DNA of 64,000 nt, taken from Heterotrichella gracilis (lineage: Eukaryota; Sar; Xanthophyceae; Tribonematales; Xanthonemataceae). The notes under the pieces are model-generated. The model did no database searches. It was given only the letters and a program-made list of their open reading frames with translations, and was not told the origin of the DNA. The position numbers and the translations under genes are program-made. The stretch is from contig JAULBX010004998.1 in the NCBI GenBank assembly GCA_032358255.1, positions 62,001 through 126,000 on the forward strand, in the 5' to 3' direction. Positions 30,907 to 42,480 of this stretch are shown one piece after another. Position 1 is the first letter of the stretch; every line of letters begins with the position of its first letter.

Positions 30907-33900
30907 CTACCCAATATCGTTTGCCGCCTGGCGCGCCGCCTTGTGCTCCGGCCAGGCCTGGTTCTGGCAATCGGTGCTGCAGTAGCGAGCCTTGCCACAG
31001 GGGCACTTGCGCAGGTGCACGCCATCCCCACCTGCAACGCCACATGCGCTACACACCCGCGGCTTTGACCACCGCTTGTGCCCATCCCTCCCGTCCTCCT
31101 GTGCATCCATGCATCCCCCAGGTGCGCCCCTTAACGGCGGCCATGGCGGCGCGTCACTGCAGTAGGCATACAGGTGCACGCCATCCTCCTCAATTGCATC
31201 AGGTGCAGCATACAGCACACATGCGTGCCCCGCCCACAGCGATGCCTCTGACGGGGGTGCCAAGCACTGCTGCGTCACCGCCACTAGCACCTGGCGGATG
31301 CTGAGGTCCCTGCCACTGGGTGCCGGTTCTTCTAGGTCTTCCGCACACCAGCCGCCCCAGCGCACCACCATTGCCATGTGATCGCTGGGCATGTGGTCTT
31401 CCACCCGCTGCTGGCACTGCGGGCAGGTGCACTCATGAGAAAGCACCGTTTTGCGTGCATCCATCAGATAGGCAGCAAAACTCCATGGATGCATTTCCTG
31501 GCGCACGTGACATTCTGGCCGCATAGATGGGAGCGCAATGGGGGCCAATCGTTATTGCAGGACACCTCTGCATCCCTTCAGGCATATGCATAGATTGTCA
31601 GTCAACAAACATCGACTACATTACCACACCTATTGGCCATTCAAGAGCGAAGCAAAGCCACCACCCACACACCCCTCCCTAGCGCCCTACCGAAGCAATG
31701 TCGCTCCACCCCTTGCTGACAGTCAGCGCCGTCACCAGCTTACGCAGCCCAGGTGGGGTGTCCATGTAGCGCCCGCAGTGCACCACCGCGCTGCAGCTGG
31801 CGCCACCTGGCAGCGTCACCTCCAGGTGGCGGGTGGTGGGGGCCCTGTCATCCAGCTGTGCTGCCAACTCCTCATGACACACGCGCTGCATCACCCGGCA
31901 TGCGCGCCCGGCCTGCGGCATGGGGAGCAAATGCTGGGAAATGTGCTCTGCAATGGATTAATCATTGCAATTAAGTCCCCATTACACTTAATTCTTAATC
32001 AATTGTACTTATAATTGGATTAATTAAGTACAATGGGGATACGTACTCTAAGTGTCCTGCGCCCAAACCCCTCGAACCTTAACGCCAAGTCCAAAGCCAA
32101 ACACTGGGCAGGCAATGGGACTGACAAAGTGCAAGCAAGTGGAATGCTTGCTTGCTGCCAAAGCACGATTCATGCTTGCCCTTGACAGGTGGCTGATGCC
32201 TCTGCTGTTAGGCTCTCCTGTCTGGGGCTTAGGGTTTGGGGTTTAGGGTGTAGGGTGCGTGATTCACGCATAATCCATTCCACATGAACTTCAGAAGCAT
32301 GATTGGTACTGGCAACTGCAAATGCAAAAACACATGGTTCCACCTTAAGCAGTGCTGGAGCAATGCAGCAGTAAGCACATGGTATACACTTTCCAACGCA
32401 CCCTCTCCTCCCAGTCGCTGGCTATCCGCCACGTGGCACTGGCAGGGTCCCACTCCACCTTGTCAGGTGGCAGTCCCTGGTCCACCAGCACAGTCAAACC
32501 CCATGTGCAGCGCACCTCACCAGGGGGGGAAAGGGTGTGGTAGTCTGCACACCATCCCAGGACGTCACAGGGGATCAAGGAATTTAGGGTTTAGGGTAAT
32601 GGGGCTCAGGTCACGCCATGGGTCAGCTGCAAGCAACAGCCAAGGTTCTGAAGAGCAACCACCAAACAGTTTTGTGTACAGTGGCATTCCAAGCCCTGTG
32701 TTTCACAAACCTAGGGTTAGGTTTGACCTCCATGAAACCATTCATGTTCCTTTGACATGTGCATGCAACGAGTGACTACACGAACGACAATGCCTCGCAC
32801 CCCACCCTGGTGCACCACACACACCATCTGCGGTCAATCTGGTCATCGGTACACCCCCAGGATGTGGTCGTAGCCGCAGCTGCAGTTGTAGTTGTAGGTC
32901 CCTGCAGTATTCCTCGTTTTGCTCCCTCCCATCACCCCATCCTGCCCCTCCCCTTGCCAGCTGGATCACCCGGCAGAGGGCCGCCCATGCGCGCCACAGG
33001 CTGGTGCGCAGCTCACGATCAGTTTGGCTCAACAGGTACCTGGGAGGAGCACATAATAATGTTTGATCACGTGTGATGATATGTAAATGACGTATGTCAC
33101 AGGCTGGGGCACAGCTCACTGTTGGCTTGGCTCAGGTACCTGGGAGGAGCACCTGGTGTGATGATATGGCATGATGTGTGGTGATGATACATACCAGATG
33201 CAGGAGGTACCTGGAAGGAGCACACCCATGGGTGAGCGTGTGATTGCATGTGATGGTTTGTGATTGCATGTCATGATGTGTGATGATTTGTGATTCTATG
33301 TGATGATCCGTCACTCCTGCCACATGACCTAGACGTATGCCCACATGCCAAGGACAATGTACGCCCAGCACAGCAGGCCACTCTAAACCCTCTTTAACAC
33401 TACACCCCCTTTGACTCTAAACTCTACCCAGGTACCTGAGCGCCTCCCCCATGAGCTTGGCATCGTTGTACACCCCCTGCGCCGCCTCCACATCCCCCTC
33501 CACCACCAAGTCCCACAGGCACTCCTCTGCCAGCTGGCCAATCGTAGCGGGGGGTGGGCGGGACAGGTTGGTCCAGTGTAGCACCCGCTGTGAATCTACC
33601 TGGGCCATTATGGTCCCAGGGTACATGAAAGCAGTAGGGAACACCACTTCAAGGGCTTCGCTGCACCAGAAAGCAAAGAAACTAGGATAAGAAACGCATG
33701 TTGAAGACTGATTTCCCGACTGATTGCTCGCCGTTTACCAACGTTCCTGGCCGGTCCAATAATGGTATTACCCTTTTATCCCACCAGTCCATCACTGGTA
33801 ATGTCGATAAGTAATCAGCAGGAATCTTCATCGGTACAGCTAGTATGGATTATAACTCCATGCGGGCTTCAAGAAAGCTTTAGAAGCAAGAACAACTATT

Positions 33901-36900
33901 AGGGTCCATGTAGGAAACCCTAATCTGGCTGTATATATGGCAGAGCTGCATCATAAGGAATTAACACACCTAGGAAACCCTGAAGCAGGCCCCCACGGTA
34001 CAAGAGGCGAGACAGACCCTAGAGCAAAACCTGCATGCTTGAAGCAGACCCTAGAGCACCCTACAAGCGGACCCTAGAGCAAAACCTGCATGCTTGAAGA
34101 AGACCCTGAAGCAAACCTAAACCCTGAACTAGACCCCCATGCGCAACTTGGGCTGTCGAGGAGCCACCCCAGCAGTTTGGTGTAGCCTGCACGGCATAAG
34201 AGGCGGGCCAGACCCTAGAGCAAACCACGAACCCTACAAGCGGGCCCTAGCGCAAAACCTGCATGCTTGAAGCAGACCCTGGGCCAAACCCTAAACCCTG
34301 AACTAGACCCTCATGCGCACCTTGGACTGTCCAGGAGCCAACCCAGCAGTTTGGTGTAGCCTGCACGGCACAGAAGGCGGGCCAGCGGCGTGGTGGGGCA
34401 GGCAGGCAGCGCAGCCTTGCCCTCGGGTGAGGTGCGCACCAGCAGCGCTGCGTGGAGGGTGCGCAGGAACCAGCAGCAGGAGAGGAGGGGAGGGGGTGAG
34501 CTGTGGGTGTAGGCCATGCACCCCTCTGTGAGGAAGGCACAGGTGGGGGCCAGGACCCTGGCCTGCAGCATGTAAAAACGATTCATTTCACATATTAAAC
34601 AACACGTAATGGAGTAAATAAACATTTGCACAGGCGTGGCACAGGACCCTGGTCTGCAAAATATGGAAAACTATCCAGTTTAGAGTTAATACTAACTACC
34701 GTATAAACAAGCAGATGAGCAAATACACGTCTCAGTGAGCGCGGCACAGGGGGGGGTGTCAGGACCCGGGTCTGTGTAAATCAGATAGCATTATCCAGTG
34801 AGCAGAACACGAGCAAGGGGTGCAAATCAAAGTACTGATGCAAGGAGATGGGCAAGGGGAAGGGTGCAGCATACCGCTGCATAGCACATTAGGTACTGCT
34901 GCTTTAGCACCATCGGCAAGGTTGCCAGCCATTGCCACGAGCACCCACCTCCCCCCACACCTCCACCACCCACTCCGTCACCTGTCCATTGTCCATCCTG
35001 CATCAGGATCTCATTGCAACTTACAGTGATGGATATTTGCTTCTCCATAATGGAACGTCAAATCCAGTTCTTTTTGTGGTACCAAAAACTACAGGTACCG
35101 CATGGTAAAACAAAGGCAATGCAATGCAAATTCACCTGTGGGTCGGTGCCGGGGCTGCGCATCAGCGCCCCGTTGCACGCCACCAGGCCTATCAGCTGAA
35201 CCTGGGCAGAGGGCCTGATCTGGAGGCCGGGCGAGCAAGCAAACCGCATGGCCTCAACGCCCATCAGAGGCACCCGGCACAGCCGCGCCACGTCATGCAC
35301 AAAGCCGCAGGCATAGGAGGTGCCTGAAGCGCTCGCTGCGGGTGTAGGTGCCGTCCTCGCCATGCTGGAAGGTGGCTGGGAGGGAGTAGACGGTGGGCAT
35401 GTGGCGGGGGTGGCTGCGCAGCAGCGCTTCGCCCCTCTACAGAGTGTAGGGTTGGAGTGTGAGGGTTTAAAATTCAGCAGGGTGTAGGGGTTTAGTAGGG
35501 GTCTTGTGTGGTGTTCAACCCCAAACCCTAAACCCTAAACCCTGCACCCCGCACCTGCGGCTGGCAGCCGATGTAGTTGTAGAGCAGTGGCAGCAGCCGT
35601 TGCGTTACGCAGGCCAGGCAGGTGTCACTGTGGATCCCAGGGGCCCCATGCTCCACCTTCTCCACCAGCGCCACTGTCATCGTAGCCGCCCAACCCACCA
35701 CACCCGCCTTTGCCAACCACCTGCATGCCAGAAAACAAATGGAGCAGGAGAAAATGATCTACTTTGTCAGGGCCGGAAGGGCTGGTAAATAACCATGGCG
35801 CATGTTTTCCTATTATTTTTCTTATGTTTTTGGCGCCATCTGTGTTGAATCCCAGGGCCCATGCAACTGGGGTCCACACACACACAAATTTTCACCTGGC
35901 AGAAACTGCAACCCAAGCCAAACAGCGTTTGAGCCACAGGCACATGTATGGATGAACAGCAAGAAATAGGGAGGGGGGGGCGGATTTGATAAACATGTGA
36001 TGTACCCTCCCCTGCAACAAATATGTGATGTGTCCTCCCCTGTGATGAAATATAAGGAGCGTCCTGTATGCACACCTGCAGGTCCTGACGACGCTGGGGT
36101 TGCTTTGGGCTGCCGCATCCCGCACATCCGCCAGTGTGTGTGGGTCAAGCAGCAGCCCCTGGTGGTGTGCGGGGATCAGGGTGTGCTTCATCAGCTCTGG
36201 ATCAGCCCAATCCTTGCCGCTGGGGTGATCTGCAGGACCAGGATCATTTTAGATCATTTTAGTCCATTTTACATCATTCCAGATCAGGGTGTGCTTCATC
36301 ATCTCCGGGTCAGCCCAATCCTTGCCGCTGGGGTGATCTGCAGGACCAGGATCAATTTAGATCATTTCAGATCATGACTGTGGTTCAATTTGATGGAACA
36401 TGTATGGAGTGTGATGTAGTGCAATACCCGTTACTAACGGCGTCAGTGGATGCACCCCACTTGGGCCATGCTTGTAGGTGCGCCAAGACCAGCGCAACGA
36501 GAGGAAATAGCGTGGAAAAATTCCCATTGAATTTGATGGGTTTACGGTTTAGGCGGGTGGGGTTGGAGATTGTGGTCCGAGCATCGCGCCCCAGGCATCG
36601 GGTAATACAGAGGGTTTAGAATTTAGGGTTAGGTTTGGAGGTTGGGGTCCGAGCATTGCGCCCGTGGCACAGGGTACCACTTACCATTTGTGATGCACCC
36701 AGTCAGCAACGTCGCCACATGTAGAGCTATCTCAACCTGCACGGGCAATGTTGAGGATGTCATGTCATGCCCAAGAACAGGTTGAATCGTGCAAAGAGAG
36801 AAGGAGGGGGAGGGGAGGTCGGGGGGAATCAAAAGGCATGCTTGAGGCACCATAGCAACAACGCATAGCCATTTCTTGCAACCCCTTTCACCCCGTTATT

Positions 36901-39361
36901 ATGTTTAATACTACTTCATGTAGCTCTAGGAATGCCGCAAATCACCAACTCATTCGCTCTAGGCGTACGATCCTCACACCTCATGCTTCCTACCTCCAGG
37001 GTTCGAGCCTCCAGATGACCCAATATGGCCACGCCATTTGGATCAAGCTCCGTGTCATGGGGCCCAATCGCCAGCATGAGCGTGGTGGCGACTGTGGTGA
37101 AGGCAGTGGCCAGGGCAAAAACTGCCCCCGAGTCCCACATTGGCTCAAACACCTGGGCCTCGTAACAGGGCTTGGGTGCCAGCATGACAACGATGCCTTG
37201 GCGCCTCTTGGCAGTGCCGCGATTGGCCAGGTGATCTGCCGCGTAATGTAATGGAATGTGATTGTAATAGACTTGAATGGAACGGAATGTAACGTAATGG
37301 AATGGACTTGAATGGAATGTGATGCAATGTGATGGAATGTAACGTGTTGCAATGTAATGTAATGTAATGCCGTGTGACAAGCGCAGAGTCATTGTGCCAC
37401 GGGTCGCTACAAGGACCACAGCAGGTAATTATAGCCTAAACCCTATAAACCTAACAATCACCTCCACCTCCAAACTACCTGGATCCACATAACACAGCAG
37501 CTACCTTATACCCTAAAACCCTACAAACCCTTCACACACCAACCTACCTGGGTGAAGCTTCCGCAGGAGGTATGCCCCCGCCGCACTCACGGGACCCCCA
37601 AGTAATGCACACCATGCGCTCTCAGGGAGTCCGCACACAACCATGCCCATGACTTGAATCAGATGTGTGCTGCCTGGCCCCGGGACTAGCATCTGCTGTG
37701 CTACTGCATGCGCCACCTCAGCAGCTGCGGCGTCCTGCAGGGGTTAGGATGCTGGGTTTAGGATGCTGGGTTTAGGATTTAGGGTTTAGGGTGTGACCAT
37801 CAGCTTGCACGCTATTGCATGCGCCACCTCAGCAGCTGCGGCGTCCTGCATCAATTCCATCGATACCATGCATTTAGTAGTGTTTTATTTGTTACGGCTG
37901 CGTCAGCTCAGCAGCTGTGGTGCGCCAAGTTTGCCAGAATGGTGCACCCTACCCATGTACCCGGTGCTTCCCAAGCTGTTCCCCCCCTTCATGTGGAGGG
38001 TTTAGGGTTTACATATTCTTCCCAAGCTGCTCCACCACCCCGACTCTTTAAGGTTAGGGTTCAGGGTTCAGGCTTCAGGGTTCAGGGTGTAGGGTTCCAT
38101 CACAATTCTTCCCAAGCTGCTCCACCACCCAGTCCACCACCCTGCTCGTTTAGGGTTTAGGGTTCACGGTTCAGGGTTTACTCACATTCTTTCCAAGCAG
38201 CTCCGCCACCTGTTGGGCCACCTGCTCCTTCTCTGCCTTGGTGCCAGCCCGGGTGGCGCGCACTCGCTTCAACAGGCGAGCAACAGCGGGAGAGGGGGTG
38301 GAGGGGCCGCCACCTGCAGACACACTGTGGGTTTAGGGTTCAGGATGTAGGGCTTAGGGTGTCACACAGGCAAGGAGTGTAGGAGGGTCAGAATGCTTTG
38401 CTGGCTGGGTGGAGCACCCTTTTCATCAAGCGGCCAGCTGCGCCGCGGGGGGTCGGACAGGCCACCAGCTGCAGCGACAGGCAAATGGTGTAGGGTGGAA
38501 TGACGTCTCCGCCAGCACGGCATTCATGCTTGAGATAGTGCCGCGTGGTGCGGATGTCTTGGGGCTTGGCCCATCTGGTGCTGGTGCCGTGGACCCCATG
38601 CCTTCCCCAGTCTCCTCACGTGCATGGGAGCAGGGCACTGGATGTGCAGGGTTGTAGGGGTTAGGGTTTTGGACAAACACAGGCATGCCGAGGTTGGTCT
38701 GCTGCATGTGTGCCTTATTGTACAGTTTTTGCAACCCTTGAACCCAACCAGGCACGTCTGGTGATGGTCCTTGTTTTATAGAACAGATCGAAGCTGTGGG
38801 TGCGGAGCACTATGCAGTCTCATACTGCATGGAACCATGCGGTCCCATACTCGTGCAGCAATGAAGTATGCAGACCCTAGGACCCTCCAAAGGGATGCGT
38901 GCCCTTGGGCCAGCCCCTCCCCTGATGTGACTAACCTGCGGCTCCCGTGGGCGTGGGGGGTCCTGCACACAGAGGGAGGGGAACGGCCTCAACACCACGT
39001 AAGGGAGCTTGATGGTGGCCGAGGCTGTGGGACAGCAATAGTCCCCAGCCACGTGCAGCTGTTTGGGGTTTAGGGTTTAGGGTTTGAGGCAGCGGTGAGA
39101 CCCCAGCCACCTGCAGCTGTTTCGCATGTAGGAGGGTGCGGGCATGCGCGCAGCAGTAAGCATGGGGTAATGCAGCAGCCTTGGCCACCAACCAAGCCAT
39201 GCCGCACCACCTCACCACTTCTATGCTGCCTTACATATGTAGCCAAAGAGCACTGGTGGCCGTACCTCTTCTGCTAGGTCCAGTTGGCCAAGTTGCTGGC
39301 ACAGCTCCCCAGTGGTGGATGGGGAGGCATCACCCACGGGTGGTGGCAAAGGAGACTCCAT
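30907..39361 (-). CDS. MYND zinc-finger protein, about 19 exons
   Basis: Exons (transcript order): 39361-39266, 39210-39111, 39024-38936, [one junction unresolved], 38468-38418, 38313-38186, 37734-37548, 37235-36994, 36736-36685, 36229-36076, 35720-35555, 35436-35136, 34981-34875, 34562-34321, 33660-33436, 33039-32936, 32544-32402, 31912-31691 and 31416-30907. Nearly all phases agree and the product is about 1000 aa, starting MESPLPPPVGD. The C terminus has a MYND finger (CSACG, then CPCGKARYCSTDC, then PEHKAA), normally a protein-protein interaction module. Its last Cys ligand is missing because about 12 bp are absent relative to the inverted copy. A second cysteine cluster (CTCPQCQQ) adjoins the last acceptor. 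The middle is helical and repeat-like (PLARLLCRAGYTKLLGWLLD), perhaps ankyrin- or ARM-like; family not recognised. Exon 35436-35136 carries one base too many for an open frame, and exon 34981-34875 may hide a ~50-nt intron. Many exon-edge copies and TTTAGGG tracts fill the introns. Confidence 0.8.
33094..33140 (-). repeat. Intronic copy of MYND exon (33039-32936) 5' edge
   Basis: On the minus strand, a CAG acceptor, GTACCTGAGCCAA and the following ~30 bp repeat the start of the exon at 33039. A further GGTACCT acceptor-like copy lies near 33207. These sit just upstream of the true exon in transcript order. Confidence 0.75.
34130..34210 (-). repeat. Copy of MYND exon (34562-34321) 3' edge plus telomere-like tract
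   Basis: The stretch around the exon end and its donor (about 34290-34385 on the plus strand, including CCCTAAACCCTGAACTAGACC) is repeated about 160 bp further into the intron. The copy has lost the GTGCGC donor (GTTGCGC). Confidence 0.8.
34617..34790 (-). repeat. Two copies of MYND exon (34562-34321) 5' edge
   Basis: CAGGACCCTGGTCTGCA near 34640 and CAGGACCCGGGTCTGTG near 34760 (plus strand) repeat the start and acceptor of the exon at 34562 (CAGGACCCTGGCCTGCAG). Both copies lie in the preceding intron. Confidence 0.75.
35519..35543 (+). repeat. Interstitial telomere-like repeat in MYND intron
   Basis: Consecutive CCCTAAA units on the plus strand (TTTAGGG in the sense of the gene) start about a dozen bases past the donor of the exon at 35555. 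Confidence 0.9.
36284..36352 (-). repeat. Copy of MYND exon (36229-36076) 5' edge
   Basis: About 65 bp including the CTGCAG acceptor and first codons of the exon ending at 36229 (about 36178-36243 on the plus strand) recur here, with a short GATCATTTTAG-type simple stretch between the two copies. Confidence 0.85.
37738..37925 (-). repeat. Copies of MYND exon (37734-37548) 5' edge and telomere-like tract
   Basis: After the exon edge at 37734, GGGTTTAGGAT and TTTAGGG units run to about 37793. Next comes a second copy of the edge (GCGCCACCTCAGCAGCTGCG, about 37818-37851) and a weaker third copy near 37900-37925. All lie in the preceding intron. Confidence 0.85.
38017..38180 (-). repeat. Copies of MYND exon (38313-38186) 3' edge with telomere-like tracts
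   Basis: TTCTTCCCAAGCTGCTCCACCA occurs near 38019 and 38106 on the plus strand and matches the exon end at 38186-38210 (TTTCCAAGCAGCTCCGCCACC). TTAGGGTTCAGGG-type repeats separate the copies. Confidence 0.8.
39036..39110 (-). repeat. Copy of MYND exon 2 3' edge around a TTTAGGG tract
   Basis: CCCCAGCCACCTGCAGCTGTTT at 39102 (exon 2 end and donor) is repeated as CCCCAGCCACGTGCAGCTGTTT at about 39043, and the two flank GGTTTAGGGTTTAGGGTTT. Confidence 0.85.
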
Positions 39362-41411
39362 CTGCCGCCTTGCGTCACATAGACAGGTTCGAACTGATCA
39401 ACTTGCTTGCTCGCACCATACAACACACTGCGCCTGGCAACAGCCGCTAGCCTGACGTATGCATGCATGCAGAACCATGACATGCATGCATATTACTAGT
39501 CCTGTAATGCATGCAGACGCAATCCCTTTGTTCAGACGGCACTTCGCGAGCGTAATATTCCTATCTGCACGGATGAATGTTTTGTGGGCTAACACCGCGC
39601 ATGCACCCACCGCGCATGCACCCACCAACACCGCGCATGCACCGCGCATGCACCCACCAACAAAGCACAGTGGGCGACTACGAAGCTAGCTCACTCCAAC
39701 CACCTGTAAGCGAGATACTGAGATGCGTAACACAGATGACACTCTCCAGTGGGTGCTTCGTGATAACATTGGGAAATTTCGCTGTTGCGGCCTGCATATG
39801 TAGGCTCAGCAGGTTGCAGGGGTAAAATGTCAAGTGTTTCAGGAGAGCTTGTCCACCCTAGGGAGCTCTGCCGCACCACACCAATCCGCTTTTTGCAGCT
39901 CAAGGTAAAGTCTTTCACCTATCCACTTGCGGTTAATGTACACGACATTTTCCCAGACGGGCGACTGAATATATTCAAGGAGTTGAGCACAGAGATGGAC
40001 AGTCAACTCCGAATGTTCCGGCATTTGTTGCATGTCAGCCCTGAGGTGAATTATAAAGCTTCAGCTTTTAAAGAAGTGGGAGAAGCAAAGCGGTGTGCCC
40101 ACGCAGCAAAGAGGCTCTGGTTAGGTAGACAGCCTTTTACCAGCCAGCATAGCAGATACAATTAGGAGTGAGTTCTATCCTTTGTTCTCTGCTCCCTGGT
40201 AATAAAATTTTTCTGTGTGTGCTCAACCCACCGCTGTATGCTGCGCCACCAACGCTCAAAATGCCATATAACCTCGAGGCCAGTGTTCTCACCAGGTCAC
40301 TTTTTGGGGTCCAAAGCTCGACCTACTGTTGCATTGCTGGGGCACGGATATACCTGAAGGATAAAAAATTGGTGTGTTCAACATCCCGTGTGAAACTTTG
40401 GGAAACAGGACAACAGAGCCAAACTGGATTACTGTGGCATCCCAGGATTGCAGTGCACAGCTCAGCCCTAACCAGGAGGACTTTAATATCACATGATATA
40501 TTAAAGTCCTCCTGTCCTTACAATGGGCAGAGCCAAAAAACAAAATTCACTCACAATCACCAGCGTAAAGAATCGCAAAATGCAGCCAGGCCTGCAATAT
40601 CTACCATGGGTGGCTGTACAGGTGATATGTCCCTTGATCTGTGCGAACCCTTTAATGTACTAAAGCAAGGAGGTACAATGCTACCACTGCATCTATGGCA
40701 ACCGTTGCATACTATATCTGCCACTGCAAAATAGAAGCACTGGCACCGTGGGCCACTGGCTTTTTAGGAAAATTGAAAATAAATGCCTCAAAAGATTTAG
40801 ACTGGAATCCAACTATAAGAGGGTTTAGAATATCATGTTCAGGGCGAGTAGGAGGAAAATAAGAAAAAAAGCACAAAGGCCAGCCAGCAAGGACCTGCCA
40901 CAGCATAACAAAGCAGGGCCACCCAACCACACAAAGCTGGCAGGCTCAGGCAAGTACCGTACTGTGTATGCAAGCATATTGCTAGTGTGACATTACGCCA
41001 GTGACAATGGTCAAAAGTCAGCACAATGCATGCTTAATTCAAATTTGTACGCTTAAGGTTGTGGTCAGGCAATGCTCAGCTGATACTGCACGCCCATCAG
41101 ACTGCAATGCTTACTCACATGAATCTCAGGTCCCACCGCTTCACCATGCCAAACTTTGCCTCAGGGATTGATCTCCAGCTTACCTTCACTCCCTCTCAGA
41201 GTCCTTTCTGGCCCTCCTTCTTGCCTGCTGTTTTGCTTTGAGCCCACGCTGCCAACAACCTGCACAGAGACAACTACCACAAGTGCACGGAAACAATGGC
41301 CAGTACACAGAAGGTGCAAACCCTTAACTGAACCCTAAACCGGCCCAACCCTAAACCCTTGCTCAAACCCTTAGGCACCGGTGTGTACTATGAGTATGTC
41401 CCCAAGATGTA
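39362..41411. other. No gene recognised
   Basis: About 2 kb with several unremarkable ORFs (for example 39785-40165 and 40168-40734 on the plus strand) that show no motif or neighbour support. It contains GCATGCACC-type short repeats near 39590-39660 and the hairpin listed separately. Confidence 0.4.
40474..40513. repeat. Perfect short inverted repeat (16-bp arms)
   Basis: AGGAGGACTTTAATAT at 40474-40489 is followed after eight bases by its exact reverse complement at 40498-40513. It could be a small MITE core or a hairpin-forming transcript segment; no flanking target duplication is evident. Confidence 0.8.
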
Positions 41412-41990
41412 CAAAAAACTTCGAGTCCGAAGAGGTATGTTGGCAAGTAAGAGCCACGAGCAGAGTACACCTGCATTACAAGGCCAGCTTGTACTGACCG
41501 CCTCTCATCGAGTATCAGGTTCAGGACGATGTCTGCTTCAATTCATTGGGAAATTGGGGGACAGGTCAACAATGGTGGTCCGTCCACCAAATTCCCAGAA
41601 AGCTGAAGCGAAACGTCCTAAACCCCATCCTTAACGAGAGGGGGTAAGTTCAAGCTGGCCTTGGTATAGCAGGTGTACACTGCTCTGGAATACCATGACC
41701 GCCACAACCGTTACACAAGGCCAAAAAAACTCATACGTAGCAGGAAATTCGCATGGTATTGTGAAAAACTTTTTCAAATACTCCCAATCGTTCTGGACAG
41801 GGTTGCTGTGTCCTGCAGAACAAAACCACAGGTACTTCGGACCAAGAGCACTTGCAAATTATCAGGTGACAAGCACAATAGAAACTGCCCTGTTTCTGTT
41901 TTACTCACCTTGAGCTAGAGCTGGTGCTGGTGTTGGTGCTGGTGCTGGTCTGGTACTGGGGCTGGCTGCCCCTTGACCTGTGCGAATCTC
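41412..41990 (-). pseudogene. Scrambled third copy of the small membrane-protein gene
   Basis: Three segments match copy B in alternating orientation: about 41412-41560 (minus, exon 2 end and following intron), about 41566-41690 (plus, the same exon 2 end including PILNERG and a GTAAGT donor) and about 41690-41990 (minus, exon 1 end, first intron and exon 2 start). An intact gene cannot be read. Its main orientation puts it upstream of and parallel to the MYND gene, mirroring copy B and the plus-strand MYND copy. Confidence 0.7.
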
Positions 41991-42175
41991 CTTGCTAGAT
42001 GGTCACCACTGCACCATACAAGCCACACCGTCAGGAACCGTCTCTGTCCTTCTGGTAAATTATGTGGTATGAGGGCAACCCTTACACAGGGTTTAACAAT
42101 CTGCAGTGCCGCAAGGTCCATCATGTGGAGGAACGTGGACTAAGCAACTGACGCAGCGTGCGGGGGGGGAGAAAT

Positions 42176-42275
42176 AAGCGCATGATGCTGATGACCAGAG
42201 AAGCGCATGATGCTGATGATCAGTGAAGCGCATGATGCTGGTGATCAGAGAAGCGCATGATGTTGATGACCAGTG
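42176..42275. repeat. 25-bp tandem repeat, four units
   Basis: Four consecutive 25-bp units of the form AAGCGCATGATGCTGATGAC plus CAGAG or CAGTG, differing at a few positions. There are no unique spacers, so it is a minisatellite, not a CRISPR array. Confidence 0.9.
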
Positions 42276-42480
42276 AAGCTTCGATCAGTGCAGTGCAAGT
42301 GGAATTTGCCCTGGTCCAAATTGTGGCACATACTGCAGTAGTATGAATTGCTGTGGGCAAGCTTACAGCACTGTGTTGACTGCAACGCATGCACACACTT
42401 GAACCTCCTAAGACTCACAACAGGACATAAATTTGCCCAAGGGTTTTGTGTTTGTACCTTGCGGCCAGCCTGGCTGTCTG

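Noticed and set aside
39785-40734. Two plus-strand ORFs (127 and 188 codons) as genes
   Set aside because: No motif, no splice context and no similarity to neighbours; the second spans the perfect hairpin at 40474-40513.
42176-42275. CRISPR-like array
   Set aside because: The units are contiguous with no unique spacers and the genome is eukaryotic; it is a minisatellite.
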